Of a DNA stretch of 64,000 bases, positions 44,997-53,461 are shown piece by piece. The notes below the pieces were generated by a model, which had not been told where the DNA came from, did not search any database, and was given only the letters and a program-made list of their open reading frames with translations. The position numbers were made by a program, and so were the translations under genes. Source of the DNA: Pedobacter sp. ISL-64 (lineage in GTDB: Bacteria; Bacteroidota; Bacteroidia; Sphingobacteriales; Sphingobacteriaceae); contig NZ_JAGGPU010000010.1 of assembly GCF_018613605.1 (NCBI RefSeq), forward strand, positions 309,946 through 373,945, written 5' to 3'. How positions within the stretch are numbered: the first letter of the stretch is position 1; every line of letters starts with the position of its first letter.

Positions 44997-45929
44997 TTAA
45001 ATCCCAACAATATCTTTTTTCTTTTTTTGCTTCATGGCTTTTGGGATAATTTCTAAAATCTCATCTTTTAAAGCATTAAGCATCCGTTTTTTAATAAAGT
45101 TTTTATGGGTTACCAGGCTGATCTCACGCACAGGCTCAGGCGATTTAAAATGTCGGATTTTACTAGTCTGTTTTGTATTTAATTCTGCTATGGCCAGCTC
45201 AGGCAATAATGTTGCGCCACCGTTTAAATCGACCATTCTAACCAGCGTTTCTACACTGCCTGTATTGTATTCCAGTCCCTGTAATCTGTTGTTTTTTGTA
45301 GAGCGGCAAATGTTCAATACCTGATTGCGCATACAATGACCTTCGTTCAAAAGCCAGATGTTTTCGTCGTTCAGATCTTCGGCATCAACGGCCTTCTTTT
45401 TATAAAGCTTGCTGTTTTTGCTGATATAGCTTACAAAGTTTTCGTAATATAATGGGATTTCGGTAATGTTCGGATCGGTAAGTGGTGTGGCTAAAATACC
45501 ACAATCCAGTACACCTGTTTTGAGGTGGTGAATAATGTCTTCGGTGGTATATTCCCAGATTAAAAGTTTTAATTCAGGATATTTATCCAGCATAGCAGAA
45601 ATTACTTCGGGGAGCAGGTATGGCGCAACAGTTGGAATTACGCCTATTCTTAGTTCGCCTAAAACATCCTGCTGCTGACTGCTGATCAGTTCTTTTATTT
45701 TTCCGCTTTCCTGTAAAATAACCCTGGCCTGGGCAATAATCTGAGCGCCAATTTCGGTCGGACTTACTGGTTGTTTGCTCCTGTCGAAAATTTTAACGCT
45801 GATCAGTTCCTCCAGTTTTTGCACCTGCATACTTAAGGTAGGTTGCGTTACAAAACATTTATCTGCAGCGGTAACAAAACTTCTGTAAGTATCTACAGCA
45901 ACGATATATTCTAGCTGAACTAAAGTCAT
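44997..45929 (-). CDS. oxyR: Hydrogen-peroxide sensor OxyR (LysR family)
   Basis: This LysR-type regulator of 310 residues has the N-terminal winged helix-turn-helix (about 1-60, TQPTLSMQVQKLEELISVKI) and a C-terminal sensing domain. The two redox cysteines lie in LLNEGHCMRNQVLNIC: Cys199 and Cys208, at the same positions and spacing as in E. coli OxyR. Oxidation would form their disulphide and activate catalase or peroxidase genes. None of these is in the window, so the targets are elsewhere. The nearby superoxide dismutase gene could be part of the same response. Confidence 0.95.
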   Translation of the reverse strand: MTLVQLEYIVAVDTYRSFVTAADKCFVTQPTLSMQVQKLEELISVKIFDRSKQPVSPTEIGAQIIAQARVILQESGKIKELISSQQQDVLGELRIGVIPTVAPYLLPEVISAMLDKYPELKLLIWEYTTEDIIHHLKTGVLDCGILATPLTDPNITEIPLYYENFVSYISKNSKLYKKKAVDAEDLNDENIWLLNEGHCMRNQVLNICRSTKNNRLQGLEYNTGSVETLVRMVDLNGGATLLPELAIAELNTKQTSKIRHFKSPEPVREISLVTHKNFIKKRMLNALKDEILEIIPKAMKQKKKKDIVGI

Positions 45930-46162
45930 ATAGTTAAAATTTATTTATAAAATCAAATATATCAATTTTGACTATAATAAAAAATATTTGAAATACTGAT
46001 GGATGGATAATTGAGTTGCGAATGATTTGAATAGATAAAATTCTCCGTTAAAAATGAGATTTTTAAACAAAAGGTTGAATAGAATATTTAAGTAGGATTG
46101 ATTTAATTAGCGATAATCCAAACCATCACCGGTTTACGAGATTAATTAGGTATTTTAGCTTT

Positions 46163-47290
46163 ATGAACAGAATCGCTTTACGCTTAGTCCTTTTTGTCAT
46201 TTCTCTTCCGTTGGCCTTTGCAGCAAATGCCCAAAACCAATTTCCCGATTGGGCATTAGGGCCATTTATACGACCGGAAAATGTTAATCCCATTATTTCG
46301 CCAAAAGCCGAAAGTGTTTTCTTCGACCCGATGAGTAAACAAAAAATAGCATGGGAAGCGAGCGATGTATTTAATCCTGCTGCTGCTGTATACAAAAATA
46401 AGGTATATCTACTCTATCGCGGAGAAGACAGGTCAGGCAATGGAATTGGCAAGCGTACTTCCAGAATAGGTATTGCTGAAAGTAGCAATGGCATTACAAT
46501 GAAGCGGAATCCAGCGCCGGTGCTCTACCCTGATGAAGACAATCAGAAAGCATACGAATGGCCGGGCGGTTGCGAAGATCCGCGAATTGCGGTTACCGCA
46601 GAGGGTATGTATGTGATGCTGTATACTCAATGGAACCGAAATATATTCCGCCTGGCTGTAGCCACTTCCAAAGATTTAAAACACTGGACCAAACACGGCC
46701 CTGCGTTTAGTAGAGCCTATAATGGTAAATTTCAAAATCTCAAATGCAAATCTGGTTCAATTGTAACCAAGGTGGAAAATGGAAAACAAGTGATCGCCAA
46801 AATAAATGGCAAATATATGATGTACTGGGGCGAACGTTTCATGAATATTGCTACCTCAGTCGATCTTATTAATTGGGAACCAGCTTTAAATGCAAAAGGT
46901 GATTTAGATTTAATTGTGAAGCCCAGGAAAAAATATTTCGATAGTGACCTGACCGAATGCGGTCCGCCGGCAATTGTAACCGATAAGGGTATTTTAGTTT
47001 TATATAATGGTAAAAACAGGAGCGATGCTGAAAGAGATACCAATTATGTAGCCAATACCTATTCGGCCGGGCAGGTGTTGTTCGACCTGAAGCATCCATC
47101 AAAAGTGATCGCGAGGCTTGATCAACCTTTTTTCGTACCTACTGAGCCTTTCGAAAAAAGTGGACAATACCCCTCAGGTACAGTTTTTATCGAGGGGCTG
47201 GTTTATTTCAAAGAGAAATGGTTTTTATATTATGGCTGTGCCGACAGCCGGGTAGCAGTAGCCATTTATGATCCTGCCGCTAAAAAATAA
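46163..47290 (+). CDS. Secreted glycoside hydrolase family 130 protein
   Basis: An exported enzyme of 375 residues with a signal peptide ending near residue 25 (ANAQN). The five-bladed beta-propeller of GH130 is indicated by FIRPENVNPII, ASDVFNPAAAVYKNKVYLLY RGED-type sequence, the PGGCEDPRI motif and CGPPAIVTDKGILVLYNG. GH130 includes mannoside phosphorylases and beta-1,2-mannosidases; the secreted form without phosphate-site evidence more likely hydrolyses mannosides. It lies alone, not in a SusCD locus, with a weak -7-like TATTTTAG at 46151. Confidence 0.87.
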   Translation: MNRIALRLVLFVISLPLAFAANAQNQFPDWALGPFIRPENVNPIISPKAESVFFDPMSKQKIAWEASDVFNPAAAVYKNKVYLLYRGEDRSGNGIGKRTSRIGIAESSNGITMKRNPAPVLYPDEDNQKAYEWPGGCEDPRIAVTAEGMYVMLYTQWNRNIFRLAVATSKDLKHWTKHGPAFSRAYNGKFQNLKCKSGSIVTKVENGKQVIAKINGKYMMYWGERFMNIATSVDLINWEPALNAKGDLDLIVKPRKKYFDSDLTECGPPAIVTDKGILVLYNGKNRSDAERDTNYVANTYSAGQVLFDLKHPSKVIARLDQPFFVPTEPFEKSGQYPSGTVFIEGLVYFKEKWFLYYGCADSRVAVAIYDPAAKK

Positions 47291-47304
47291 GCCATAAATA
47301 AGAT

Positions 47305-47327
47305 TGCGCAGGATAACATCCTGCGCA
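47305..47327. terminator. Hairpin between convergent genes
   Basis: A perfect 10-bp stem (TGCGCAGGAT and ATCCTGCGCA) with the loop AAC lies between the GH130 and GDP-fucose synthase genes. There is no long T-run. Confidence 0.7.
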
Positions 47328-47343
47328 CCGTTGTAAAACTTAT

Positions 47344-48270
47344 TTAGTACCGGCTTTCGAAATCCTGATAGGCCAAAGCAATACCTTCACGAAGTTCTAT
47401 TTGATGTTTCCAGCCTAAATTATGAAGTTTGCTTACGTCCATCAATTTACGCGGTGTTCCATCGGGTTTGCTTGCATCGAATACCAATTCGCCTTCAAAG
47501 CCTAATACGTCTTTGATTAATAAAGCGAGGTCTTTAATGGTTAAATCGTGCCCGGTACCAACATTGATCAAATGCGGCTCGTTGTAGTTTTGCATCAGGA
47601 AATAACAGGCATCCGCCAGATCATCTGCAAACAAAAATTCGCGCATGGGCGAACCGGATCCCCAAACCACAATCTCTTTTTCGTTATTTGCTTTTGCCTC
47701 GTGTACTTTGCGGATCAAAGCAGGTAAAACATGCGAATTTTGAGGGTGATAATTATCATTAAAGCCATATAAATTGGTTGGCATTACCGAAATAAAATTA
47801 CAGCCATACTGATCGCGGTAGGCATCGCACATTTTAATCCCTGCAATTTTTGCAATCGCATAAGGTTCATTGGTGTGCTCTAAAGTTCCGGTTAAGAGGT
47901 AATCTTCTTTTAAAGGCTGTGGGGCCATTTTTGGGTAAATACAGCTCGATCCCAAAAACATGAGTTTCTTAACGCCATTTACATAAGCATTGTGGATCAC
48001 ATTATTTTGTATGGCTAAATTCTCGTAGAGGAAATCGGCCCTGTATGTATTGTTGGCTACAATGCCACCTACCTTTGCTGCGGCAAGAAATACATAATCT
48101 GGTTTTTCTGCTGCAAAGAAATCGGTAACCGCCTGTTGGTTGCGTAAATCTAGCTCGCTCGAAGTTTTGGTTATAATATTCTCGTAACCCTCTTTTTGCA
48201 GTTTGCGGTAAATGGCCGAACCCACCATACCACGATGACCTGCAACATATATTTTAGCGTTTTTTTTCAC
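47344..48270 (-). CDS. fcl: GDP-L-fucose synthase
   Basis: This short-chain dehydrogenase of 308 residues converts GDP-4-keto-6-deoxymannose to GDP-L-fucose, a donor for surface polysaccharides. It shows the NADP loop VAGHRGMVGSAIYRKL, the VFLAAAKVGGIVANN motif, the catalytic Ser in FLGSSCIYPK, and the Tyr/Lys pair in EPYAIAKIAG. It is monocistronic here; the GDP-mannose dehydratase that normally accompanies it is not in the window. Confidence 0.96.
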   Translation of the reverse strand: MKKNAKIYVAGHRGMVGSAIYRKLQKEGYENIITKTSSELDLRNQQAVTDFFAAEKPDYVFLAAAKVGGIVANNTYRADFLYENLAIQNNVIHNAYVNGVKKLMFLGSSCIYPKMAPQPLKEDYLLTGTLEHTNEPYAIAKIAGIKMCDAYRDQYGCNFISVMPTNLYGFNDNYHPQNSHVLPALIRKVHEAKANNEKEIVVWGSGSPMREFLFADDLADACYFLMQNYNEPHLINVGTGHDLTIKDLALLIKDVLGFEGELVFDASKPDGTPRKLMDVSKLHNLGWKHQIELREGIALAYQDFESRY

Positions 48271-48288
48271 GGTATTTTTTATAGGTTA

Positions 48289-48296
48289 CAAAAATA
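48289..48296 (-). promoter_or_regulatory. -7 box of the GDP-fucose synthase gene
   Basis: On the minus strand TATTTTTG matches the consensus and lies 18 bp before the start codon. Confidence 0.45.
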
Positions 48297-48361
48297 CGAT
48301 TCCTAAATAAGAATGACATTAATCTTTCTGGCAAAAGAAACTTCGATTATTGATTTAATTG

Positions 48362-48369
48362 TATTTTTG
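48362..48369 (+). promoter_or_regulatory. -7 box of trmB
   Basis: TATTTTTG matches the consensus and lies 14 bp before the TTG start codon at 48384, which supports that start. Confidence 0.5.
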
Positions 48370-48383
48370 CAGAAAAAAAACTT

Positions 48384-49034
48384 TTGGGTAAAGATAAACT
48401 TAGGCGTTTTGCAGAAATTGAAACATTTGCAAACGTATATCAATTAGAACAGGGAAAAACTTTAAAGGGAAACTGGGCTTCAGAACATTTTAAAAATACG
48501 AATCCCATTGTGCTCGAGCTGGCATGTGGAAAAGGCGAATATTCGGTAAACTTAGCCAGGTTATTTCCTGAAAAAAACTTTATAGGTGTTGATTATAAAG
48601 GTAACCGCATTTGGAGAGGTGCAAAAACAGCTATTGAAGATGGAATCAACAACGTTGCTTTTTTAAGAATCCAGATTGAAAATTTATTGGATTATTTCAA
48701 CGAAGGAGAAATTGACGAGATCTGGATCACTTTCCCCGATCCGCAACCACAAGATAGCCGTGAGAAAAAACGATTGACTTTCCCCGCATTCCTGAACCGT
48801 TATAAACTTGTTTTAAAACCAGGTGGCAATGTTAATTTGAAAACGGATAACGACCAATTGTATGCTTATACTTGCGAAAAGGTTGCAGAATTAGGATTGC
48901 CTGTACATAAAAATACTGATCATTTGTACACATCAGATTTGGTTGATGAGGTATTGTCAATCAAAACCTATTACGAGAAAAAATACTTGTTACACGACAA
49001 GAATATTAATTATATTCAATTTTCTTTTGAATAA
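48384..49034 (+). CDS. trmB: tRNA (guanine-N7)-methyltransferase
   Basis: This SAM-dependent enzyme of 216 residues makes 7-methylguanosine at position 46 of tRNAs. It has the SAM motif LELACGKGEYSVNLARLFPE, FIGVDYKGNRIWRGAKTA and the family signature IWITFPDPQPQDSREKKRL. The start is a TTG (GKDKLRRFAEIE after Met), supported by the conserved N-terminus and the -7 box upstream. Its stop codon overlaps the start of the next gene (TAATG), so the two are translationally coupled. Confidence 0.95.
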   Translation: MGKDKLRRFAEIETFANVYQLEQGKTLKGNWASEHFKNTNPIVLELACGKGEYSVNLARLFPEKNFIGVDYKGNRIWRGAKTAIEDGINNVAFLRIQIENLLDYFNEGEIDEIWITFPDPQPQDSREKKRLTFPAFLNRYKLVLKPGGNVNLKTDNDQLYAYTCEKVAELGLPVHKNTDHLYTSDLVDEVLSIKTYYEKKYLLHDKNINYIQFSFE

Positions 49035-49366
49035 TGGATACTAACTTTTACGAACAGGTTTATGAGATTGCCCGGTTAATTCCGAAAGGAAGGGTTACAT
49101 CTTATGGAGCTATCGCGAAAAGTTTAGGTGCAGCAAAATCATCGAGAATGGTTGGACATGCCATGCTTTATGCCGGAACAACCCATCCTGGTGTGCCTGC
49201 CCATAGGGTGGTAAACAGTAGTGGCTTGTTAACCGGAAAGTTTCATTTCAAACCGCCCGAACTGATGGAGGAGCTGTTGAGGAAAGAAGGCGTCGAAGTA
49301 AAGAACGATAAGGTGGTGAACTTTAAAAAAGTATTCTGGAATCCGCTCGAAGAAATTACAGTATAA
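49034..49366 (+). CDS. Alkyltransferase-like protein (MGMT family, no active Cys)
   Basis: A 110-residue DNA-binding protein of the O6-alkylguanine transferase family. The usual active motif PCHRVV reads PAHRVV, so the alkyl-accepting cysteine is replaced by alanine. Such alkyltransferase-like proteins bind alkylated DNA and flag it for nucleotide excision repair instead of repairing it directly. The helix-turn-helix region (GRVTSYGAIAKSLG) and the Arg finger position (SSRMVGHAM) are kept. It overlaps the trmB stop codon and the end of the convergent membrane gene. Confidence 0.92.
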   Translation: MDTNFYEQVYEIARLIPKGRVTSYGAIAKSLGAAKSSRMVGHAMLYAGTTHPGVPAHRVVNSSGLLTGKFHFKPPELMEELLRKEGVEVKNDKVVNFKKVFWNPLEEITV

Positions 49367-49721
49367 CGGGTAAACTTCGTTTGTAATCGGTAAGGGTAAA
49401 AATAATCAGAATCAATAAACCTAAACAGGCGTAGAAAATTTCGTCGGTTAAATTCCCTTTAAAAAGCGTAAAGGCTAAGATAACAAGGGTAATACTAACA
49501 AAAAACTCGATAAGACCATGAAGTTTAAGGTTAACGATCTTAAAAATACCCCCGCTGAAATTAGTGGTTATCGTTAATAAAAAATGAATAATGCCCAATG
49601 TGTAAGCCAGTGTTGAAGCGGTTTTAGAAAGACCAAAAATATCGGGCGAAGCCAATAAAAGCATTACCAATAGGTAATCTAAAACGGCGTGAAATTTTGG
49701 AGATATCATTTTCATAATCAA
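49356..49721 (-). CDS. Small four-helix membrane protein of unknown function
   Basis: A 121-residue protein with four hydrophobic segments (about 12-28, 35-52, 65-85, 93-112). The start MIMKMISPKFHAVLDYLLV resembles the SPW-repeat-type small membrane proteins. It overlaps the convergent alkyltransferase-like gene by 11 bp at the 3-prime end. An ATG two codons later (49715) is equally possible. Function unknown. Confidence 0.72.
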   Translation of the reverse strand: MIMKMISPKFHAVLDYLLVMLLLASPDIFGLSKTASTLAYTLGIIHFLLTITTNFSGGIFKIVNLKLHGLIEFFVSITLVILAFTLFKGNLTDEIFYACLGLLILIIFTLTDYKRSLPVIL

Positions 49722-49766
49722 ATGTTTATATCCCTAACAAATAACAGTTAAAAAAGATTTTAAAAT

Positions 49767-50120
49767 ATGGGAAAGCTTGTAGAAGAATTTAATGGCTATC
49801 GTGAAAAAATGAACGATAGAATTATGGAAACGGCGAATACAAATATTAAACGATTTTTTGCGCTCGATACAACCTCCTATGCTGATGGAGCCTTAGATGT
49901 TAAAACGAAAGAGATGTTAGGGCTGGTAGCCTCGATGGTTTTGCGTTGTGATGATTGCATTAAATACCATTTGGGCAAGTGTTTCGATGCTGGTGTGAAA
50001 CATGATGAGATGAACGAAATTTTCATGATCGCCAATCTTGTGGGCGGTAGTATTGTAATTCCACATTACAGGAGAGCGGTGGAGTATTGGGATGAATTAA
50101 GTTCGGAGGCGGGAGTTTAG
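49767..50120 (+). CDS. Carboxymuconolactone decarboxylase family protein
   Basis: A 117-residue helical protein with the AhpD-like motif CDDCIKYHLGKC (Cys61, Cys64, His68). It probably works in redox defence or as a small decarboxylase; family membership alone cannot decide. It is the second such protein in the window, distinct in sequence from the one at 11.6-12.1 kb. It is divergent from the membrane-protein gene. Confidence 0.88.
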   Translation: MGKLVEEFNGYREKMNDRIMETANTNIKRFFALDTTSYADGALDVKTKEMLGLVASMVLRCDDCIKYHLGKCFDAGVKHDEMNEIFMIANLVGGSIVIPHYRRAVEYWDELSSEAGV

Positions 50121-50223
50121 AGTTGGGAGTTTCCTTGCATGTCCCAGATTGGAGCTGCGAGTTTTCAGAGTGGGAATTCTTAAATTGACTAAATAATGCA
50201 ATTGAATGTTCTTATATTTAGTT

Positions 50224-50598
50224 ATGGGAACAATTAAGGATTTGTTGGCATATCAAAAAGGATTTAAACTTTCAATGGAGATATTCCAGATCTCTAAAAG
50301 ATTTCCATCAGAAGAAAAATACAGCTTAACAGATCAGATCAGAAGATGTTCAAGAAGTGTTTGTGCAAACCTAGCAGAAGCTTATAGAAAAAGAAAATAC
50401 CCAAACCATTTTGTGAGTAAGCTTTCTGATGCGGATACCGAAAACGGCGAAACTCAAACATGGTTAGAATTTGCTTTGGCTTGTAATTATATCTCAGATA
50501 ATGAATTTAATACACTAAACAATCAAGCAGAAGAGGTTGCGAAATTATTGGTTTACATGATGAATAACCCTGAAAAGTTCCTAATCAAAACTCCTTAA
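50224..50598 (+). CDS. Four-helix-bundle protein (23S rRNA intervening-sequence family)
   Basis: A 124-residue protein of the family first seen encoded in 23S rRNA intervening sequences. The signature includes KDLLAYQKGFKLSMEIFQIS near the start, SLTDQIRRCSRSVCANLAEA in the middle, and a helical C-terminus. These stand-alone copies are common in Bacteroidota chromosomes and their role is not known. The frame opens upstream at 50206, but the ATG at 50224 (MGTIKDLL) fits the family. No rRNA lies nearby. Confidence 0.9.
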   Translation: MGTIKDLLAYQKGFKLSMEIFQISKRFPSEEKYSLTDQIRRCSRSVCANLAEAYRKRKYPNHFVSKLSDADTENGETQTWLEFALACNYISDNEFNTLNNQAEEVAKLLVYMMNNPEKFLIKTP

Positions 50599-50631
50599 CA
50601 TTTGTAATAACTCGAAACTTAACAATACGCT

Positions 50632-51222
50632 ATGCCAACTCAAAACTCCCAACCCCAAACTCCCAACTTAGTAACCCGTTGTGCCTGGGCTGGTTCCGAC
50701 CCACTTTACATTAAATATCATGATGATGAATGGGGAAAGCCTGTTTATGATGATAAAATTTTATTCGAATTCCTGATTCTCGAAGGTGCGCAGGCTGGTT
50801 TAAGCTGGATTACTATTCTCAGAAGACGGGAAAACTACCGTAAAGCCTTTGCCAATTTTGATGTTAACAAAGTTGCCGCTTTTACCGAAAAAGATGTAGA
50901 ACGGCTGATGAACGATGAAGGTATTATCCGCAATCGCTTAAAAGTTAACGGAGCCATTACCAACGCTAAACTGTTTATCGAAATCCAGAAAGAATTTGGC
51001 AGTTTTTCTAAATACATGTGGGCTTTTGTTCCAGATGGTAAACCGATCCAAAATCAGATTGAAAAAATGAGTGATGTTCCGCCCAGAACCGAACTCTCTG
51101 ATCAGATCAGTAAAGACATGAAAAAACGTGGCTTCAAATTTTTCGGCACCACCATCTGCTATGCACATATGCAGGCAACCGGCATGGTTAACGACCATTT
51201 ATTAAACTGCTGCGCAAGGTAA
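50632..51222 (+). CDS. tag: DNA-3-methyladenine glycosylase I
   Basis: This base-excision enzyme of 196 residues removes 3-methyladenine from DNA. It shows RCAWAGSDPLYIKYHDDEWG near the start with the conserved Cys and His, GAQAGLSWITILRRRENY, and the C-terminal zinc region with HMQATGMVNDHLLNCC. About 14 extra N-terminal residues (rich in Gln, Pro and Asn) come from a short CAACTCCCAA-type repeat; no later start codon precedes the conserved core. The next gene overlaps its stop codon (TAATG). Confidence 0.94.
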   Translation: MPTQNSQPQTPNLVTRCAWAGSDPLYIKYHDDEWGKPVYDDKILFEFLILEGAQAGLSWITILRRRENYRKAFANFDVNKVAAFTEKDVERLMNDEGIIRNRLKVNGAITNAKLFIEIQKEFGSFSKYMWAFVPDGKPIQNQIEKMSDVPPRTELSDQISKDMKKRGFKFFGTTICYAHMQATGMVNDHLLNCCAR

Positions 51223-51764
51223 TGTTTGCTTCAGCTACAATACACACGGATAGATTTTTATTGAGGCAATTTTGTTCGGACGATCTAGCATTTGTTTTTG
51301 AAGGATTATCCCATCCGGATGTGATTCGCTATTATGATGTGCGCTATGCAAGCCTGGAGGAAACCAATGAGCAATTGATCTGGTTCAATGACCTTCAAAA
51401 AAATGAAACAGGAATTTGGTGGGCAATCTGCGATAAAGAAAACCTTGGTCTCTTAGGGGCCATAGGATTTAATGATTTAAGTAAAAGGGATCAAAAGGCT
51501 GAAATCGGGTTTTGGCTGTTGCCCAAACATTGGGGAAAAGGCATCATTAAAGAAGTAGTAAATCCCATTTGCAATTATGCCTTTGAGAAATTAGGCTTAA
51601 TAAAAATCGAGGCTATGGTTGAGACTCAAAATGAAAACAGCAAAAAGATACTCCAAAAACTTGATTTTGATTATCAGAAAACAATGGAGAACTGTGAAAT
51701 TAAAAATGATGAGCTTATCAGTTTAGCCATTTATATAAAACTAAAGCGCGAAGATATGAGTTAA
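51222..51764 (+). CDS. GNAT-family acetyltransferase (RimJ/RimL type)
   Basis: An acetyl-CoA-dependent transferase of 180 residues. It begins with TDRFLLRQFCSDDLAFVF, as in RimJ/RimL ribosomal N-acetyltransferases, has the acetyl-CoA loop near LPKHWGKGIIKEVVNPI and ends with ENSKKILQKLDFDYQKT. The substrate is unknown. Its ATG overlaps the stop codon of the glycosylase gene, so both are co-translated. Confidence 0.9.
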   Translation: MFASATIHTDRFLLRQFCSDDLAFVFEGLSHPDVIRYYDVRYASLEETNEQLIWFNDLQKNETGIWWAICDKENLGLLGAIGFNDLSKRDQKAEIGFWLLPKHWGKGIIKEVVNPICNYAFEKLGLIKIEAMVETQNENSKKILQKLDFDYQKTMENCEIKNDELISLAIYIKLKREDMS

Positions 51765-51803
51765 ACGATCTTGCAATCCTGAAATCTATTTTTAATCCTA
51801 GCG

Positions 51804-52484
51804 CTATTTCTTTGTCGCGTTATATTCTTTAACCCATTCAATTACATCTCTGCTATTAAAATCTGTCCCAGCTTCAACTTTCGCTTTTAAAGCAGGTTGG
51901 TCGCCCATTTTTTGCAATAAAATATTTTTAACTTCAGTTTTTTTAGTGTCTTCGGTTATCGCTTTCATCGGCACTTCCTGTAAAGGACCAGCACCTGGTT
52001 TTTCAATGAAGTAACGAACAACAGGCGCACCGGCTGGTCTCTCTGGTGCAGCATTACGGCCACTGCCAATGCTAATGCCTCCACCCATACCCATGCCACC
52101 ATAACCACCGGTTCCTGTTCCAATACCAATTGATGGTCTGAATTTTACTTTTTTTTCTTTTACTGCGGGAACTAAGGTACCTCCGCCAAAAGAATAAAGA
52201 TTAACCGTTCCCATTTCGATTACCTTAACAAAACGGTATTCGAAATTGCGCCCATTTGCAAAACCCTTGCTCACAAAGCTATCACCGTTCCAGAAGAAGT
52301 TCTTAACATCCTTTGCAGGCAAAATCACATCGGCTTCATCATTGGCACTAATAAAAACCGAAAAATAATCGGTGCCCTTTATCGTTCCACGGATGACATC
52401 ATCGTTGTTTTTAACAATAAAATCCTGAGCTGAAAGTTGATTTAGCGTAAGTAAGAAAAGAAAAACAGATAATAGAAATTTCAT
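51804..52484 (-). CDS. Secreted glycine-rich protein of unknown function
   Basis: A 226-residue exported protein with a signal peptide ending near residue 19 (LSAQD). The N-terminal half is beta-rich (FIVKNNDDVIRGTIKGTDYF, then NFFWNGDSFVSKGFANGRNF). A glycine/methionine stretch (GGYGGMGMGGGISIGSG) lies in the middle. The C-terminus is helical (IEWVKEYNATKK). I do not recognise the family. It is transcribed after the next gene on the same strand with 47 bp between them. Confidence 0.7.
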   Translation of the reverse strand: MKFLLSVFLFLLTLNQLSAQDFIVKNNDDVIRGTIKGTDYFSVFISANDEADVILPAKDVKNFFWNGDSFVSKGFANGRNFEYRFVKVIEMGTVNLYSFGGGTLVPAVKEKKVKFRPSIGIGTGTGGYGGMGMGGGISIGSGRNAAPERPAGAPVVRYFIEKPGAGPLQEVPMKAITEDTKKTEVKNILLQKMGDQPALKAKVEAGTDFNSRDVIEWVKEYNATKK

Positions 52485-52531
52485 ATGCTCAATTGCTTTT
52501 CACAAATAACGGAACTTAATTCCAAAACATA

Positions 52532-53302
52532 CTAATTCAGATTAATTTTGATATTTCCAGTCGCTACATCAGGGTGCTCTTTTTGAAAATTAATAAATGA
52601 TTCTTTCATTTTATTTAAAGCATAAGCTTTTGTATTGACAATATTCTTGCCCAATGCATAAAACTTATTCAAAACATAAAGCTTAAACAAATAATTCTTT
52701 AGTTCTGAATCAGCTTGGGTATCAGTCATCACTTTACGCAGACTTTCCCGATCAATAAAATTAACCAGTCCGATATTACTGGCAATGTAGTTGGCAATCT
52801 TATTAATGTTTTCCTGTTCATTGCTAAAAGCATCTTTCGCGGCGTTAATATTGTCGATTGATTTTAGCTGTACGGCAATTTCTTTTGCCAAAACTTCTTT
52901 GTTAACAGCAACCATTCCCTTTGGAATATAAAATGTAGAATCGGTTTTATAGGGATCAACAAAGAGAAATAGCGTATCTTTTGTAGTTGGATTTATCAAA
53001 GTATAACGATCTACAATACCTGTATTTGAATGTTGACTATTTCTTTTAGTAAAGTCGATTTTTGATCCATCAGGCCAGCGGTAAGAATTTTCGAGTTTGG
53101 CCATTCTTACTCTTAAATTATCCCGATCGGATATGTTTTTAAAGGCACCACTGCCTATTGGCCGATCGATTGACGCGCCATAACCATCATCGGGTCCTTT
53201 TAGGTTTTCGAAAGTGATATAAGTAATCAAGGTATCGGATGGGAGCTGAGCCTTGGTTAAGCAGGCAGTGATGCAAAAAATTAAGGTAAAGAAAGTTTTC
53301 AT
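52532..53302 (-). CDS. Secreted protein of unknown function
   Basis: A 256-residue exported protein with a signal peptide ending near residue 19 (TKAQ). It begins LPSDTLITYITFENLKGPDD, contains a DTLFLFVDPYKTDSTFYIPK strand region and a long helical C-terminus (SIDNINAAKDAFSNEQENIN). The frame extends upstream to 53461 but the ATG at 53302 places the signal peptide first. I recognise no family. The intergenic region is shared with the divergent polA gene. Confidence 0.68.
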   Translation of the reverse strand: MKTFFTLIFCITACLTKAQLPSDTLITYITFENLKGPDDGYGASIDRPIGSGAFKNISDRDNLRVRMAKLENSYRWPDGSKIDFTKRNSQHSNTGIVDRYTLINPTTKDTLFLFVDPYKTDSTFYIPKGMVAVNKEVLAKEIAVQLKSIDNINAAKDAFSNEQENINKIANYIASNIGLVNFIDRESLRKVMTDTQADSELKNYLFKLYVLNKFYALGKNIVNTKAYALNKMKESFINFQKEHPDVATGNIKINLN

Positions 53303-53394
53303 AAAAGCGTTTTTTTTATAAATGATGCTTAAAGTAAGAGATTTCAATAAATAATTTATTTTTTTTTGTTGACAAAGCATTTTAGTGATATGAC

Positions 53395-53402
53395 TAACTT
53401 TG
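53395..53402 (+). promoter_or_regulatory. -7 box of polA
   Basis: TAACTTTG matches the consensus and lies about 60 bp upstream of the polA start. Confidence 0.4.
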
Positions 53403-53461
53403 GTTACTTTTATCATCCGATAAATCTGTTTGTCGGTATAATCATTAATCGGTGTAATCAC

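Noticed and set aside
50224..50598. rRNA intervening sequence
   Set aside because: The protein family is named after such sequences, but no 23S rRNA sequence flanks the gene.
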